Shown here piece after piece: positions 20,142 through 30,584 of a DNA stretch of 64,000 nt. A program made the translations under genes and the position numbers. Position 1 is the first letter of the stretch. The number at the start of each line of letters is the position of its first letter. The notes below the pieces were generated by a model, which had not been told where the DNA came from, did not search any database, and was given only the letters and a program-made list of their open reading frames with translations. The DNA lies in assembly GCF_900185725.1 (NCBI RefSeq), contig NZ_FYAU01000020.1, positions 1 through 64,000 on the forward strand. Direction: 5' to 3'. This DNA is from Stappia sp. TSB10P1A. Its GTDB lineage: Bacteria > Pseudomonadota > Alphaproteobacteria > Rhizobiales > Stappiaceae.

Positions 20142-21025
20142 GGGCGCAGCAAGGTCCCGGCGCCCTGATCGGTGAACAGTTCGAGAAGCACCGCGTGCGG
20201 CACCTTGCCGTTGAGGATGACGACGCCCTCGACGCCGCGCTCCAGCGCGTCGATGCAGGTCTCGACCTTCGGGATCATGCCGCCGGAAATGGTGCCGTCC
20301 TCGATCAGCGCCCGCGCCTGGGAGATGGTGAGCTCCTTGATCAGCTTGCCGCTCGCGTCGAGCACGCCGGGCACGTCGGTGAGGAACAGCAGCCGCTTGG
20401 CATCGAGCGCGCCGGCGATGGCGCCGGCAAAGGTGTCGGCATTGATGTTGTAGGTCTCGCCGTCGGCGCCGGGGGCGACGGGCGCGACCACCGGGATCAG
20501 CTCTTCCTTCATGACGAGGCGCAGCACCGTCGGATTGACCTCCGCCGGCTCGCCGACGAAGCCGAGGTCGAGGATCTGCTCGATCGCCGAATTGGGATCG
20601 CGCACCCGCCGCTGCAGCTTCTCGGCCGTCACCATGTTGCCGTCCTTGCCGCACAGGCCGATCGCCTTGCCGCCCTCGGCATTGATCAGGTGGACGATTT
20701 CCTTGTTGATCGAGCCGGCGAGCACCATCTCGACGATCTCGACGGTGGCCTTGTCGGTGACGCGCAGGCCGTTGCGGAACTCGCTCTTGATGCCGAGCCG
20801 GTCGAGCATCGTGCCGATCTGCGGCCCGCCGCCATGCACCACCACCGGCAGCACGCCGGCCAGCCGCAGCAGGGTGATGTCGCGGGCGAAGGCATTGCCG
20901 AGCGCCGGATCGCCCATGGCATGGCCGCCATATTTCACCACCACGACCTGGTCGTCATAGCGCAGCATGTGCGGCAGGGCGGTGGAGATGATCTTGGCGG
21001 GATTGATCGGGGCGGTTTCGCTCAT
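20138..21025 (-). CDS. argB: Acetylglutamate kinase
   Basis: Phosphorylates N-acetylglutamate in arginine synthesis. 295 aa, amino-acid kinase fold: [14 protein letters not shown] near residue 25, [13 protein letters not shown], the feedback-associated N-terminal helix region, and [19 protein letters not shown] near the C-terminus. The start at [12 protein letters not shown] matches alphaproteobacterial ArgB. It overlaps the HAD gene by 4 bases. Upstream is the GGDEF-EAL gene, ending 139 bases away. Confidence 0.97.
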   Translation of the reverse strand: MSETAPINPAKIISTALPHMLRYDDQVVVVKYGGHAMGDPALGNAFARDITLLRLAGVLPVVVHGGGPQIGTMLDRLGIKSEFRNGLRVTDKATVEIVEMVLAGSINKEIVHLINAEGGKAIGLCGKDGNMVTAEKLQRRVRDPNSAIEQILDLGFVGEPAEVNPTVLRLVMKEELIPVVAPVAPGADGETYNINADTFAGAIAGALDAKRLLFLTDVPGVLDASGKLIKELTISQARALIEDGTISGGMIPKVETCIDALERGVEGVVILNGKVPHAVLLELFTDQGAGTLLRP

Positions 21026-21164
21026 GGACGGACGGACACCTCGGCTGGGACGGCAGGAAGGGCGGAGCGCGATCCGCGCGCCACCCGGTCTATAGCTGCT
21101 TTCGGAAAGGGGCTCAATTGCGGCCCCGCGGGGACCTGTGCGCGGAAACGGGAAAAGCCGGCGC

Positions 21165-23429
21165 TCAGGCGAAGCCCGCGTTGCGCTGGGCGGCGGTCTC
21201 CGCCTCCGCCGCGCGCGGCTGGGGCAGCTCCGACCATCCGGCCGCGCCGAGCAGCGCACCGATCCGCTCGGCGGCGATCGGCCGGGAAAAATGGAAGCCC
21301 TGCAGGTCGGTGCAGCCGAGATGCGCGAGAAACGCCTTCTGCTCCTCGGTCTCGATGCCCTCGGCCGTCACCTTCAGCCCCAGATCGGCGGCAAGGTTCA
21401 CCACCGCGCGGGTCACCGTATCGTAGTCGACCTTCTCGCCGAGGCCGCGCACGAACTGGCGGTCGATCTTGATCCGGTCGATCGGGAACTGCAGCAGGTG
21501 GTTGAGCGAGCCGTAGCCGGTGCCGAAGTCGTCGAGCGCGATCGAGATGCCGAGCAGCTTGAGGTTCTGCAGCACCGCCTCCAGGTCGCTGCCCGGCGTC
21601 AGCAGGATGTTTTCGGTGATCTCCAGGTCGAGATTGCGCCCGTCGAAGCCGGTGCGCTCCAGGATCGAGCGGACCCGGTGGACGAGGCGCGGGTCGCGCA
21701 ACTGGCCGGAGAACAGGTTGACCGACAGACGGAAGCCGTGGCTTGCGGCCTGCACCCAGGGCAGGGCGGTGCGGCAGGCCTCCTCCAGCACCCAGTAGCC
21801 GATATCGGCCGCATGCCGGCTGCCGTCGAGGACGGCGATGAAGGCAGCGGGCGGCAGAATGCCGCGCACCGGATGGTTCCAGCGCATCAAGGCCTCGGCG
21901 CCGATCACCGCTTCGTCGCCGATGCGCACCACCGGCTGGTAGAGGAGCTGGAACTGCTGCCGGTCGACCGCGTCGGCCAGTTCGCGCGCCAGCGTGTTGC
22001 GCCGGTCCGCCTCGCGCCGCATCGCCGCGTCGAACACCATGAAGCGGCCGCGCCCCCGCGTCTTGGCGGCATAGAGGGCAAGGTCGGCATTGCCCATCAA
22101 CTGGCTGTAGGAACCGCCGTGATCGGGCAGCACGGCGATGCCCATGCTGCAGCCGCAGGCGGCGCTCTCGCCGCTGTCGTCCGGCCCCGGCACGGCGATC
22201 GTCTGGGCAAGGCCGGCGGCATATTCGGCGATCGCCCCGTCGCGGGCGAGCGAGGGCTCGAGAATGGCGAACTCGTCGCCGCCGAGCCGGGCGACGGTCG
22301 CCTGCGGCCCCGCATGCGCGCGCATCCGCTGCGCCGTCTCGACCAGCAGCCGGTCGCCGCTGGAATGGCCGAACGTGTCGTTGACCAGCTTGAAATGGTC
22401 GAGGTCGAGCAGGAACAGCGTCGCCTCCTCGCCGGTCTCCTGCCAGCGGCGGAAAGCGTCGGCGACCCGCGTCTCGAACGTCGCCCGGTTGGCGAGCCCG
22501 GTCAGCGGATCGTGGCGGGCAAGATGGGCAAGCTCGCGGTTGACCCGCTCCATCTCGGTGATGTCGCGCGCCGTGCCGCGATAGCCGAGGAAGGTCCCGC
22601 CCGGGGCGAACACCGGATAGCCGCTGACCAGGGTGAAGCGTTCCCTGCCGTTGCTGAGCCAGCGGAACCGCACGTCGCGAAACGGCTGGCGCGCCTCCAG
22701 CAGCGCGCGGTGCCGCTGCCAGAACTCGTGGCTCTCGCCCGCGCCGCTGGGGGCCTCCCAGCGGGTCTTGCCGACGAAGTCGGCGGGATCGACCCCGTTG
22801 TCCTCGGCGCTGCAGGACAGATAGGTGAAGCGCAGCTCCGCGTCCTGCTCCCAGATCCAGTCGGAGGTGATGTCGAGATAGCTGGAGAAGCGGGCATCGC
22901 GCCGGCGCCCCTCGAGAATGCGCACGGTAAGCGCGGTGAGGTCGCGCAGGCTGGCGAACTCGTCCTCGCTGAGCCCGTGCGGGCGGACCTTGTCGTCGAT
23001 GACGCAGAGCGTGCCGATGGGAAGGCCGGTGTCGAGGTGGATCGGAAAGCCGGCATAGAACCGGCTGCCGCCCTCGATCTCCACATAGGGAAAGTGGCGG
23101 AAACGCGGATCGGCGGTCAGATCCGGAACGATCAGCGGTGCGCCGGCGCGATAGGCGACGCCGCAGACGGTCTGGGAGGCCGGCAGGCGGACCGTGTCGC
23201 TGCCGACACGGGCGAGCACGAACAGGTCGGCGTCGTGGATGAAGGTGACGAAGGACTTGCCGCAGTCGGCGATGCGGGCGGCGAGGCGGACGATCTCGTC
23301 CAGCGCGGGATCAAGCGAATGACCCACCAGATGCAGGCTGGCGATCTCCCTGTGCAGGTGATCGACCTGCTGCCGTCCTGCTTCTGTGCCGGACGCTTCG
23401 CCCGTGGCATTCCCGCGTTCGACGTGCAT
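21165..23429 (-). CDS. GAF-PAS-GGDEF-EAL cyclic-di-GMP signalling protein
   Basis: 754-aa cytoplasmic protein that probably makes and/or degrades c-di-GMP. An N-terminal GAF domain (about 30-175, with DLFVLARVG and [10 protein letters not shown]) is followed by PAS (about 185-295, ending [13 protein letters not shown]), GGDEF (about 300-470) and EAL (about 480-740). The GGDEF signature RLGGDEF is intact at 383-387 and the EAL signature [10 protein letters not shown] is intact (Glu512), with [24 protein letters not shown] and KIDRQFV present, so both activities are possible. The start ATG at 23429 precedes a Gly/Glu-rich segment. It is monocistronic in appearance between engB and argB. Confidence 0.93.
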   Translation of the reverse strand: MHVERGNATGEASGTEAGRQQVDHLHREIASLHLVGHSLDPALDEIVRLAARIADCGKSFVTFIHDADLFVLARVGSDTVRLPASQTVCGVAYRAGAPLIVPDLTADPRFRHFPYVEIEGGSRFYAGFPIHLDTGLPIGTLCVIDDKVRPHGLSEDEFASLRDLTALTVRILEGRRRDARFSSYLDITSDWIWEQDAELRFTYLSCSAEDNGVDPADFVGKTRWEAPSGAGESHEFWQRHRALLEARQPFRDVRFRWLSNGRERFTLVSGYPVFAPGGTFLGYRGTARDITEMERVNRELAHLARHDPLTGLANRATFETRVADAFRRWQETGEEATLFLLDLDHFKLVNDTFGHSSGDRLLVETAQRMRAHAGPQATVARLGGDEFAILEPSLARDGAIAEYAAGLAQTIAVPGPDDSGESAACGCSMGIAVLPDHGGSYSQLMGNADLALYAAKTRGRGRFMVFDAAMRREADRRNTLARELADAVDRQQFQLLYQPVVRIGDEAVIGAEALMRWNHPVRGILPPAAFIAVLDGSRHAADIGYWVLEEACRTALPWVQAASHGFRLSVNLFSGQLRDPRLVHRVRSILERTGFDGRNLDLEITENILLTPGSDLEAVLQNLKLLGISIALDDFGTGYGSLNHLLQFPIDRIKIDRQFVRGLGEKVDYDTVTRAVVNLAADLGLKVTAEGIETEEQKAFLAHLGCTDLQGFHFSRPIAAERIGALLGAAGWSELPQPRAAEAETAAQRNAGFA

Positions 23430-23584
23430 GCGGTTGTCCCCTCGATTCCGCAGGCATAGCCTATGTGACTTTACGCAGCGTTAAAAGCCGAGGGCGCGCC
23501 GTCCCGCCGAAAGATGCCCCCGCATCGGCGGTCAAGCATCCCCATTTTTGACGGGTCGGCAAGTGCGGGCTGCGGCATCCGGCC

Positions 23585-24253
23585 TCAGATGGTGGAAAGC
23601 TTATGGATTTCCGCGCGAATGTCGGCAAGGCCGGCCGATTTTTCCGAGGAGGTGACGATGATCCGCGGATGCGCGGCCGGACGCTTGCGGATCTTCTCCG
23701 CCGTCTCCTCCTCGACCCGCCGGGCCTGGCCGGGCTTGATCTTGTCGATCTTGGTCAGCACCACCTGGTAGCTGACCGCCGCCCGGTCGAGCAGGGTCAT
23801 CACCTCCAGGTCGTTTGCCTTCAGCCCGTGGCGGCTGTCGATCAGCACGAAGACGCGGCGCAGCCTTGCCCGCCCCTGCAGATAGGTGAAGACCAGGCTG
23901 GTCCAGGCGTCGACCAGCGACTTCGGCGCCTCGGCATAGCCGTAGCCGGGCATGTCGACCAGCGTCACCGCGCTTTCGGGCGCGGTGAAGAAGTTGAGCA
24001 TCTGGGTGCGGCCGGGGGTGTTGGAGGTGCGCGCCAGCCCGTTGACGCCGGTGATGGCGTTGATCAGGCTGGACTTGCCGACGTTGGAGCGGCCGGCGAA
24101 GGCGATCTCGATGTCGCCTTCCGGCGGCAGTTGCTCGAGCTGCGCGACGCTGGTGACGAAGGCCCAGGGACGGCGGAACAGCAGGCGGCCGGCCTCGATG
24201 TCCTCCGGCGTGTGGGGACTGTCTGCGTCGGCGCGGTCGTCCGGCTGGCTCAT
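23585..24253 (-). CDS. engB: Ribosome-biogenesis GTPase EngB/YsxC
   Basis: GTPase needed for large ribosomal subunit assembly, 222 aa. G1 [14 protein letters not shown]2 TPGRTQ, G3 VDMPGYGYA and G4 LTKIDK are all present. The start is the ATG at 24253 before [10 protein letters not shown]; the frame upstream is an antisense shadow. Its place downstream of yidC and upstream of argB is conserved in Hyphomicrobiales, here with the acetyltransferase and the GGDEF-EAL gene inserted. Confidence 0.95.
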   Translation of the reverse strand: MSQPDDRADADSPHTPEDIEAGRLLFRRPWAFVTSVAQLEQLPPEGDIEIAFAGRSNVGKSSLINAITGVNGLARTSNTPGRTQMLNFFTAPESAVTLVDMPGYGYAEAPKSLVDAWTSLVFTYLQGRARLRRVFVLIDSRHGLKANDLEVMTLLDRAAVSYQVVLTKIDKIKPGQARRVEEETAEKIRKRPAAHPRIIVTSSEKSAGLADIRAEIHKLSTI

Positions 24254-24336
24254 GGCGGCGTTCGTCTCGGCTTGCGTCTGGTGGCAGCGCTCGGTGCGCG
24301 GACCGGACGACGGCAGCGCCGCCCGGTCCGGATGCT

Positions 24337-24975
24337 CTAGACGGCCTGCTCCAGCTTGTCGAGGTCCGCGCCGCGGATCGCGGCGAGATTCCGGGCGATC
24401 TTCTCCGCCGGCCAGTCCCACCAGGCGAGCGCGAGCAGCCGCTCGATCACCTCCTCGGCAAAGCGCAGGCGGACGATGCGCCCCGGATTGCCGACGACGA
24501 CCGCATAGGGCGGCACGTCGGCGGAAACGACGGCGCCGGCGCCGATCACCGCTCCGTCGCAGATCGTCACGCCGGGCAGGATCACCGCCTCGCGGCCGAG
24601 CCACACGTCGTTGCCGACCAGCGTGTCGCCGCGATGGCTGCGGCCGAGCTCGGCCATGTCGAAGCCCTCGTCCCAGCCTTCGCCGAAGATCGCGAAAGGA
24701 TAGGTGGAGAAGCCGTGCATCGGATGGCTGGCGCCGTTCATGATGAAGCGGACGCCGGTGGCCAGCGCGCAGAAGCGGCCGATCACCAACCGGTCGCCGA
24801 TGAAGTCGAAATGATAGAGCACGTTGCGGGTCTCGAACTCCGCCGCGTGGTCCTCGTCGTGGTAATAGGTGTAGTCGCCGACCTGGATGGTCGGGCGGGT
24901 GATCACCGTGTTGAGGAACACGGTATGCGGTTCCCCGCGAAGGGGATGGCGCGTGCGCGGGTCGGGACCCTGCAT
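24337..24975 (-). CDS. CatB-related (xenobiotic) O-acetyltransferase
   Basis: Left-handed beta-helix acetyltransferase of 212 aa. The hexapeptide region [31 protein letters not shown] (in part) and the loop [13 protein letters not shown] match the XAT/CatB class, which acetylates drugs such as chloramphenicol or streptogramin, or unknown sugars. The His of SHPMHG is the expected catalytic base. The C-terminal [22 protein letters not shown] is also characteristic. No resistance function can be claimed from sequence alone. It sits between yidC and engB on the same strand. Confidence 0.88.
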   Translation of the reverse strand: MQGPDPRTRHPLRGEPHTVFLNTVITRPTIQVGDYTYYHDEDHAAEFETRNVLYHFDFIGDRLVIGRFCALATGVRFIMNGASHPMHGFSTYPFAIFGEGWDEGFDMAELGRSHRGDTLVGNDVWLGREAVILPGVTICDGAVIGAGAVVSADVPPYAVVVGNPGRIVRLRFAEEVIERLLALAWWDWPAEKIARNLAAIRGADLDKLEQAV

Positions 24976-25224
24976 GGGATGTCTCCGGGATGAACTCAGG
25001 AAGCGCTTGAACCGGAACGCGCGGCCGGCCCGCCTGGGGGCCCGTGCCGCGTCCCGTCACTGTCCGGGCGCGGGGCAGCCGCCTTGCAGCCACCGCTCGC
25101 GCCATCTTCAGGCGATCCTGTTCATCGGCCCTCTCCCCGAATGGTTCTCTTTGCGAACTGATGCCGCTTTAATGGGGAGCCCCCGCCGCCCTTGCAACCC
25201 CCGGCCGGGCGGGGACAACGAAAA

Positions 25225-25251
25225 TGGCCCCGGAGGGTTGCTCCGGGGCCA
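25225..25251 (-). terminator. Intrinsic terminator downstream of yidC
   Basis: An 11-bp perfect stem, TGGCCCCGGAG / CTCCGGGGCCA, with a 5-base loop, is followed on the minus strand by TTTTCGTT. It begins 38 bases beyond the yidC stop, so the rpmH-rnpA-yidC transcript most likely ends here and the acetyltransferase and engB have their own promoter. Confidence 0.88.
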
Positions 25252-25288
25252 CACTGTGAGTTTCGCAAGGTCCGCCGACGTCGGGCGC

Positions 25289-27151
25289 TTATTTCGCCTT
25301 CGGCTTGTCGGCCGGCTCGTCCTTCTTGCGGGCGAAGGTGCCGCGCAGATTGTCCCAGAGCTCCACCTTGACGCCCTGCCGGCTCATGATGACCCATTGC
25401 TGGGCGATCGACAGGGAGTTGTTCCAGGCCCAGTAGATCACCAGACCGGCCGGGAACGAGGCCAGCATGAAGGTGAACAGCACCGGCATCCAGGTGAAGA
25501 TCATCTGCTGGGTCGGGTCCGGCGGGGCCGGGTTCATCTTCATCTGGACGAACATGGTGATGCCCATGATCAGCGGCCAGATGCCGAGCATCAGCAGTTG
25601 CGGCGGGTCCCAGGGGATCAGGCCGAACAGGTTGAACAGCGAGGTCGGATCGGGCGCCGACAGGTCCTGGATCCAGCCGAAGAACGGCGCGTGCCGCATC
25701 TCGATGGTGACGAACAGCACCTTGTAGAGCGCGAAGAAGACCGGGATCTGCACCAGCACCGGCAGACAGCCGGCGAGCGGGTTGATCTTCTCCTTCTTGT
25801 ACAGCTCCATCAAGGCCTGCTGCTGCTTCTGCTTGTCGTCCTTGTAGCGGTCGCGGATCTCGACCATCTGCGGCTGCACGAGCTTCATCTTGCTCATGGA
25901 GACGTAGGACTTGTTGGCAAGCGGGAAGAAGATCAGCTTGATGATGACGGTCACCAGGAGGATCGCCACGCCGAAATTGCCGACCAGGTTGAACAGGTAG
26001 TCGATGACGTAGAACAGCGGCTTGGTGAGGAAGTAGAACCAGCCCCAGTCGATCAGCAGCTCGAACTGCTTGATGCCGAGGGTCTCCTCATAGGCATCGA
26101 GCTTGGCCGTCTCCTTGGCGCCGGCGAACAGCCGGGTTGTCGCGCTCGCCGTCGCGCCCGGCTCGACGCGCAGCGCCTCGCCGAGGAAGTCGGCCTGGAA
26201 GTTGTCCGTCGCCCGCGTGTAGGAGAACTGCGGCTGGAAGGTGCCCTCGCCGGTGGGGACGAGCGCCGCCGCCCAATACTTGTCGGTGATGCCGAGCCAG
26301 CCCTGGTTGACCGCGGCCGGACGGATGCGGCCGCTGTCCTGCAGGTCGTCATAGTCGATCTCGGACAGGCCGGCATCGCCGAACACGCCGATCAGACCCT
26401 CATGCAGGATGTAGAAGCCTTCCGTATGCGGCGTGCCGTTGCGCACGATCATGCCGTAGGGATAGACCTGCACGGCCGCGCCGCTCTCGTTGCGCACCCG
26501 CTGCTCGACCGTGAACATGTAGTCCGGGTCGATCGAGACGACGCGCTCGAAGACGAGCCCCTCGCCATTGTCGAAGGTGAGGGTGACCGGGGTCTGCGGC
26601 GTCAGCCTTGCCCCCTCCGGCGCCTGCCACACCGTGGTGGCGTCGGGCAGGCGGATCGAGGCGCCCGGATCGGCGGTGACGCCGAAATCGGCGTAATAGG
26701 GTGCGGGTGCGCCCTTGGGCGAGAACAGCACGATCGTCGGGCTGTTCGGCTTCACCGTCTCGCGGTAGTCCTTCAGGCGGATGTCGTCGATGCGCGCGCC
26801 GACGAGATTGATCGAGCCGGCGACGCGCGGCGTGTCGATGACGACGCGCGAGGTGGCGGCCACCGCCTGTTCGCGGGTCATCGCCGCGGTCGCGGGGGCG
26901 GTGCTGCCCGGAACGCTGGCACCAACGCCGGCTCCAACGCCGGCACCGTCCTGTCCCGGCGTCGGGACGATGCCGGGCGCCTGCGGGGCCGGGGTTCCGT
27001 CGGCCGATACCTGTTCGCTCTGGGTGGCCTGCTGCTGCTGCGCCAGCTCCCGCTGGCGCTCGAGCTGCGGCTGGGCAATGAAATACTGCCAGCCGAGCAG
27101 GACGATCAGCGACAGGACGATAGCCAGGATCGTGTTACGGTTGTCGGCCAT
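25289..27151 (-). CDS. yidC: Membrane protein insertase YidC
   Basis: Inserts and folds inner-membrane proteins, alone or with SecYEG. 620 aa: N-terminal membrane anchor ([19 protein letters not shown]), a Gln/Ala/Gly-rich linker with short tandem repeats ([14 protein letters not shown]), the large periplasmic beta domain (about 120-380), and the five-helix Oxa1 core, including the hydrophilic-groove region [16 protein letters not shown] and [19 protein letters not shown], then [20 protein letters not shown]. It ends with a Lys-rich tail. It starts 9 bases after the rnpA stop; yidD, often found between them, is absent. Confidence 0.97.
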   Translation of the reverse strand: MADNRNTILAIVLSLIVLLGWQYFIAQPQLERQRELAQQQQATQSEQVSADGTPAPQAPGIVPTPGQDGAGVGAGVGASVPGSTAPATAAMTREQAVAATSRVVIDTPRVAGSINLVGARIDDIRLKDYRETVKPNSPTIVLFSPKGAPAPYYADFGVTADPGASIRLPDATTVWQAPEGARLTPQTPVTLTFDNGEGLVFERVVSIDPDYMFTVEQRVRNESGAAVQVYPYGMIVRNGTPHTEGFYILHEGLIGVFGDAGLSEIDYDDLQDSGRIRPAAVNQGWLGITDKYWAAALVPTGEGTFQPQFSYTRATDNFQADFLGEALRVEPGATASATTRLFAGAKETAKLDAYEETLGIKQFELLIDWGWFYFLTKPLFYVIDYLFNLVGNFGVAILLVTVIIKLIFFPLANKSYVSMSKMKLVQPQMVEIRDRYKDDKQKQQQALMELYKKEKINPLAGCLPVLVQIPVFFALYKVLFVTIEMRHAPFFGWIQDLSAPDPTSLFNLFGLIPWDPPQLLMLGIWPLIMGITMFVQMKMNPAPPDPTQQMIFTWMPVLFTFMLASFPAGLVIYWAWNNSLSIAQQWVIMSRQGVKVELWDNLRGTFARKKDEPADKPKAK

Positions 27152-27160
27152 TGTCGGCGT

Positions 27161-27583
27161 TCACCCTTCGTTATTCGCTGGACGTTGTCTGTTACGGTCG
27201 CCGCCGCCCTTGCGGTGGCGCGGCCGCGATACGTCGCCGCCCGACAGCGGCGTGCGGGCAAGGCACTGCCCGATCTCCCGGACCAGCTCGTCGAACGGGG
27301 CGCACAAGGCTCCGCGCCGGCCGACCAGAACATAGTCGACCTGCTGGCGGGCCTGACCTGCGGCGGCACGCAAGGCGGCACGGAAACGCCGGCGGATGCG
27401 ATTGCGCTCCACCGCGTTGCCGGTCTTCTTGGTGACCGTGTAGCCGATGCGCGGGCCGGCCTCGCTGGCGGCGGCCTGCATGACAAAAGCACGCCGAGAG
27501 GTCCGGCCGCCCTTTGCGACGGCCAGGAACTCGGCGCGCTTCTTCAGCGTCGGCACTGTTGAGCTCGGCGGGGGCTGGATCAC
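27161..27583 (-). CDS. rnpA: Ribonuclease P protein component
   Basis: Protein subunit of RNase P, 140 aa, assisting the catalytic RNA in 5' maturation of tRNAs. Key features are LKKRAEFLAVAKGG near the start, the conserved RNR motif in NAVERNRIRRRFRAALR, and DYVLVGRRGAL. The C-terminus is extended with a basic, disordered tail. It follows rpmH by 35 bases, the nearly universal pairing. Confidence 0.95.
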   Translation of the reverse strand: MIQPPPSSTVPTLKKRAEFLAVAKGGRTSRRAFVMQAAASEAGPRIGYTVTKKTGNAVERNRIRRRFRAALRAAAGQARQQVDYVLVGRRGALCAPFDELVREIGQCLARTPLSGGDVSRPRHRKGGGDRNRQRPANNEG

Positions 27584-27618
27584 CGAAACGACTCCTTCGC
27601 CCGCCCGTCCGGCCCGCG

Positions 27619-27753
27619 TTAAGCGCTCAGCCGCTTGCGGCCCTTGGCGCGGCGGCGGGCGAGAACCTGGCGGCCGTTCTTCGTGGCCATCCGGCTGCGG
27701 AAGCCGTGGCGGCGCTTGCGGACGAGGCGGCTCGGCTGATAGGTGCGCTTCAT
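27619..27753 (-). CDS. rpmH: 50S ribosomal protein L34
   Basis: 44-aa, highly basic ribosomal protein beginning [18 protein letters not shown] and ending KGRKRLSA, a full match to the bacterial L34 pattern. It reads from the ATG at 27753 to the TAA at 27619. It heads the rpmH-rnpA-yidC transcription unit and is served by the promoter at 27898-27926. Confidence 0.97.
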   Translation of the reverse strand: MKRTYQPSRLVRKRRHGFRSRMATKNGRQVLARRRAKGRKRLSA

Positions 27754-28202
27754 TGTCTTCTTTTCCGCGCGCTGAGGGGCGCGCGGCCCTGGTTGTCGAA
27801 TTTTCTGGTGGTCAATCCCCGCCGGCCCGGGTCGTCAAGACCGGTCAGGCAAGGATGTCGTGGGCGCCCGCATAAGTCAGCCGACCCGATTGCCGGGCTT
27901 ATACGGGCCGGGGCGCGCGAAGTCAACGACAAGCGCGGTGTCGCGGCGGGGTGCGATCCACCACTTTCGCCGCGCTTTCGCCGGGCGGTGCGGCGGGGGG
28001 CGAGACCGGCCGGAAGGCGCGCTCACGCCGGGCTCACGCGGGCCGGCCGGCGTTTCACTTCCCGGTGAGAGGGACGATTCCCGCTTTCGTGCCCGCCGCT
28101 TGGCGCTAGGGTCGGAACGACCAGTGTGGTCAAATGCGGTCAACCCGGCAGGCCCGCCCCAGGGTCGGGGCGGGGACCCGCGCCGCCGAAGGGAGAGGCC
28201 CC
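27754..28202. other. Intergenic region between divergent rpmH and TVP38 genes
   Basis: About 450 bases without a supportable gene. It holds the strong rpmH promoter on the minus strand, a leader of roughly 135 bases, and GC-rich sequence toward the TVP38 gene, whose GGGAGAGG ribosome site lies at the right end. No DnaA-box cluster is seen, so there is no evidence for an origin. Confidence 0.6.
27898..27926 (-). promoter_or_regulatory. Near-consensus sigma-70 promoter for rpmH-rnpA-yidC
   Basis: On the minus strand TTGACT is followed after exactly 17 bases by TATAAG, matching five of six positions in each box. It points at rpmH, with about 140 bases between the -10 box and the ATG. This is the best promoter match noticed in this GC-rich window and fits the need for high ribosomal-protein expression. 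Confidence 0.8.
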
Positions 28203-28991
28203 ATGCAGGGCGACGACAGTACGGCGAGGGCAGGGCAGGCGGCGCGCCGTCCGGGCCTGCGCCGCTTCCTGCCGCTGGCGGCGATCCTGGCGGCGATGGC
28301 GCTCGGCTATGCCTTCGGCCTGCACCAGCACCTGAACCTGTCCGAGCTGATCCGCCGCCGCGCGGAGCTTGCCGGCCTTGTCGAGCAGAACCTGTGGCTG
28401 GCGGTTGCCGGCTTCGCCGCCGTCTATGTGGCGGCGGTGGCGCTGTCCTTTCCCGGCGCCGCGCTGCTGACCGTGCTCGGCGGCTTCCTGTTCGGCTGGG
28501 CGCTCGCCGGCACCCTTGTCGCCTTCGCCGCGACGCTCGGCGCCGGGCTGATCTTCCTGGCCGCCCGCATGTCGCTGGGCGAGGCGCTGGCGGCGCGGGC
28601 CGGGCCGTTCCTGTCGCGGCTGGCGGAGGGCTTTCGCGAGGACGCCTTCCACTATCTGCTGTTCCTGCGCCTTGCCCCGGTGTTTCCGTTCTGGCTGGTC
28701 AATGTCGCGCCGGCGGTCTTCGGCATGCGGCTGCGGCCCTATCTGCTCGCGACCTTCGTCGGCATCCTGCCGGGCACCTATGCCTATGCCTTTATCGGCG
28801 CCGGGCTCGACAGCATGATCGCGGCGCAGGAGGCGGCCTCGCCCGGCTGCGCGGCTGCCGGCACCTGCCGCATCGAGCTTTCCGCGCTGGCGACGCCGAA
28901 GCTGATGCTGGCCTTCGCCGCGCTGGGTCTTGTCGCGCTCATTCCCGTCGTCCTGAAGAAATGGCGTGGCCGCAGGCCGCCCGCCGCCTGA
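28203..28991 (+). CDS. TVP38/TMEM64 (DedA-like) membrane protein
   Basis: Integral membrane protein of 262 aa with the VTT/SNARE-associated domain: ALSFPGAALLTVLGGFLFGW, the re-entrant-loop region ATLGAGLIFLAARMSL, FHYLLFLRLAPVFPFWLVNVAPAVFG and GILPGTYAYAFIGAG. DedA/TVP38 proteins are implicated in lipid-carrier or phospholipid movement and membrane homeostasis. The ATG at 28203 follows GGGAGAGG. It lies 52 bases before the flavin oxidoreductase; this pairing recurs in many proteobacteria and in some the two are fused. Confidence 0.9.
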   Translation: MQGDDSTARAGQAARRPGLRRFLPLAAILAAMALGYAFGLHQHLNLSELIRRRAELAGLVEQNLWLAVAGFAAVYVAAVALSFPGAALLTVLGGFLFGWALAGTLVAFAATLGAGLIFLAARMSLGEALAARAGPFLSRLAEGFREDAFHYLLFLRLAPVFPFWLVNVAPAVFGMRLRPYLLATFVGILPGTYAYAFIGAGLDSMIAAQEAASPGCAAAGTCRIELSALATPKLMLAFAALGLVALIPVVLKKWRGRRPPAA

Positions 28992-29043
28992 TAATCCTCC
29001 CGCCGACGTCCCGCCGGCGCCCGCGTTTCACAAGAGGTTTCGC

Positions 29044-30486
29044 ATGTCCCGCATCCTCACTCCCGACATCTGCGTCATCGGCGCCGGGTCCGGCGGCCTC
29101 TCCGTCGCGGCGGCAGCGGCCGCCTTCGGCGTCGACACGGTGCTGATCGAACAGGGCGAGATGGGCGGCGACTGCCTGAACTACGGCTGCGTGCCGTCCA
29201 AGGCGCTGATCGCCGCCGGCAAGGCGGCCTACCACGCCGGGCACGGCGCGGGGTTCGGCGTCAGCGTGCCGCGCGTCGATGTCGACTTCGCCGCCGTCAA
29301 CGACCATATCCGCGAGGTGATCGCCGGCATCGCCCCGCATGATTCGCAGGAGCGGTTCGAGGGGCTGGGCGTCACGGTGATCCGCGCGCCGGCGCGCTTC
29401 CAGGACCCCCGCACGGTGCTGGCCGGCGACGCGCAGGTCCGCGCCCGCCGCTTCGTCGTCGCCACCGGCTCCTCGCCCCTGGTGCCGCCGATCCCGGGCC
29501 TTGCCAGCGTGCCCTACCACACCAACGAGACGATCTTCACCCTGCGGACCTGCCCGGAGCATCTGCTGGTGATCGGCGGCGGGCCGATCGGCCTGGAACT
29601 GGCGCAGGCGCATCGCCGGCTCGGCGCGCGGGTCACCGTCATCGAGGCGGCGCGCGCGATGCCACGCGAGGACCCCGAACTCGCCGCCATCGTGCTGGAG
29701 CGGCTGCGCGGCGAGGGGGTGGAGATCGTGGAAGGCGCCACCGTCACCGCGGTTTCCGGCACGGCCGGCGCGATCCGCCTGACCATCGCAGAAGGCGGGG
29801 GAGACGGCGAGGCGGCGCGCGAGATCGAGGGCACGCATCTGCTGCTGGCGGCCGGCCGCAAGGCCAATGTCGAGGGGCTGGGGCTGGAGGAGGCGGGCAT
29901 CGCCTTCGACCGGCGCGGCATCACCGTGGGGGCGGATCTGCGCAGCTCCAACCGGCGGGTCTATGCCATCGGCGATGTCGCCGGCGGACCGCAATTCACC
30001 CATGTCGCCGGCTATCATGCCGGCATCGTCATCCGGGCGCTGCTGTTCCGCCTGCCGGCGAAGGAGGATCGCGACATCCTCCCGCGCGTCACCTTCACCG
30101 ACCCGGAGATCGGCCATGTCGGCCTCAGCGCCGACGAGGCGCGCAGCCGCTTCGGCGCCAACCGGGTGCGGGTGCTGGAGGCGGCCTTTGCCGGCAACGA
30201 CCGGGCGCGGGCGGAGCGGCGCGCCGACGGGCTGGTGCGGCTCGTCGCCGGGCGCGGCGGGCGCATCCTCGGGGCCAGCGTCGTCGGGGCGGGCGCGGGC
30301 GAGATGACCAACCTGCTGTCGCTCATCGTCGCCCGCAAGCTCACCGCGCGCGATCTTGCCGGTTTCGTCTCTCCTTATCCCTCCCTTGCGGAAGCGGTTC
30401 GCCGCGCGGCGATTTCCTATTATGCTGACAGCGCGCGCAACCCGTGGATTCGCCGCGCCGTCCGCGTCCTCGCCCGTTTCGGCTGA
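29044..30486 (+). CDS. FAD-dependent pyridine nucleotide-disulfide oxidoreductase (Lpd/MerA-like)
   Basis: 480-aa class I flavin disulfide reductase. The FAD site CVIGAGSGGLSVAAAAA is at the N-terminus, then the redox disulfide in GGDCLNYGCVPSKAL (Cys-x4-Cys), the NAD site VIGGGPIGLELAQA, AIGDVAGGPQFTHVAGYHA and the C-terminal dimerisation domain. In true dihydrolipoamide dehydrogenases the C-terminal active-site motif is HPT-x-x-E; here it reads SPYPSLAEA, so the catalytic His is replaced by Tyr. The usual lipoamide assignment is therefore doubtful. The partner TVP38 gene suggests a membrane-linked redox role, which is inference. Confidence 0.85.
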   Translation: MSRILTPDICVIGAGSGGLSVAAAAAAFGVDTVLIEQGEMGGDCLNYGCVPSKALIAAGKAAYHAGHGAGFGVSVPRVDVDFAAVNDHIREVIAGIAPHDSQERFEGLGVTVIRAPARFQDPRTVLAGDAQVRARRFVVATGSSPLVPPIPGLASVPYHTNETIFTLRTCPEHLLVIGGGPIGLELAQAHRRLGARVTVIEAARAMPREDPELAAIVLERLRGEGVEIVEGATVTAVSGTAGAIRLTIAEGGGDGEAAREIEGTHLLLAAGRKANVEGLGLEEAGIAFDRRGITVGADLRSSNRRVYAIGDVAGGPQFTHVAGYHAGIVIRALLFRLPAKEDRDILPRVTFTDPEIGHVGLSADEARSRFGANRVRVLEAAFAGNDRARAERRADGLVRLVAGRGGRILGASVVGAGAGEMTNLLSLIVARKLTARDLAGFVSPYPSLAEAVRRAAISYYADSARNPWIRRAVRVLARFG

Positions 30487-30584
30487 GGCGGGAGGCGGAA
30501 CGGGCTCTGCGCCGGCAAACGGGGCAGAGCGTTCCGGACCGTTCGGCGGGCAGGCCGCGCGGCACAGCAGCGACAGGGTGGCCA

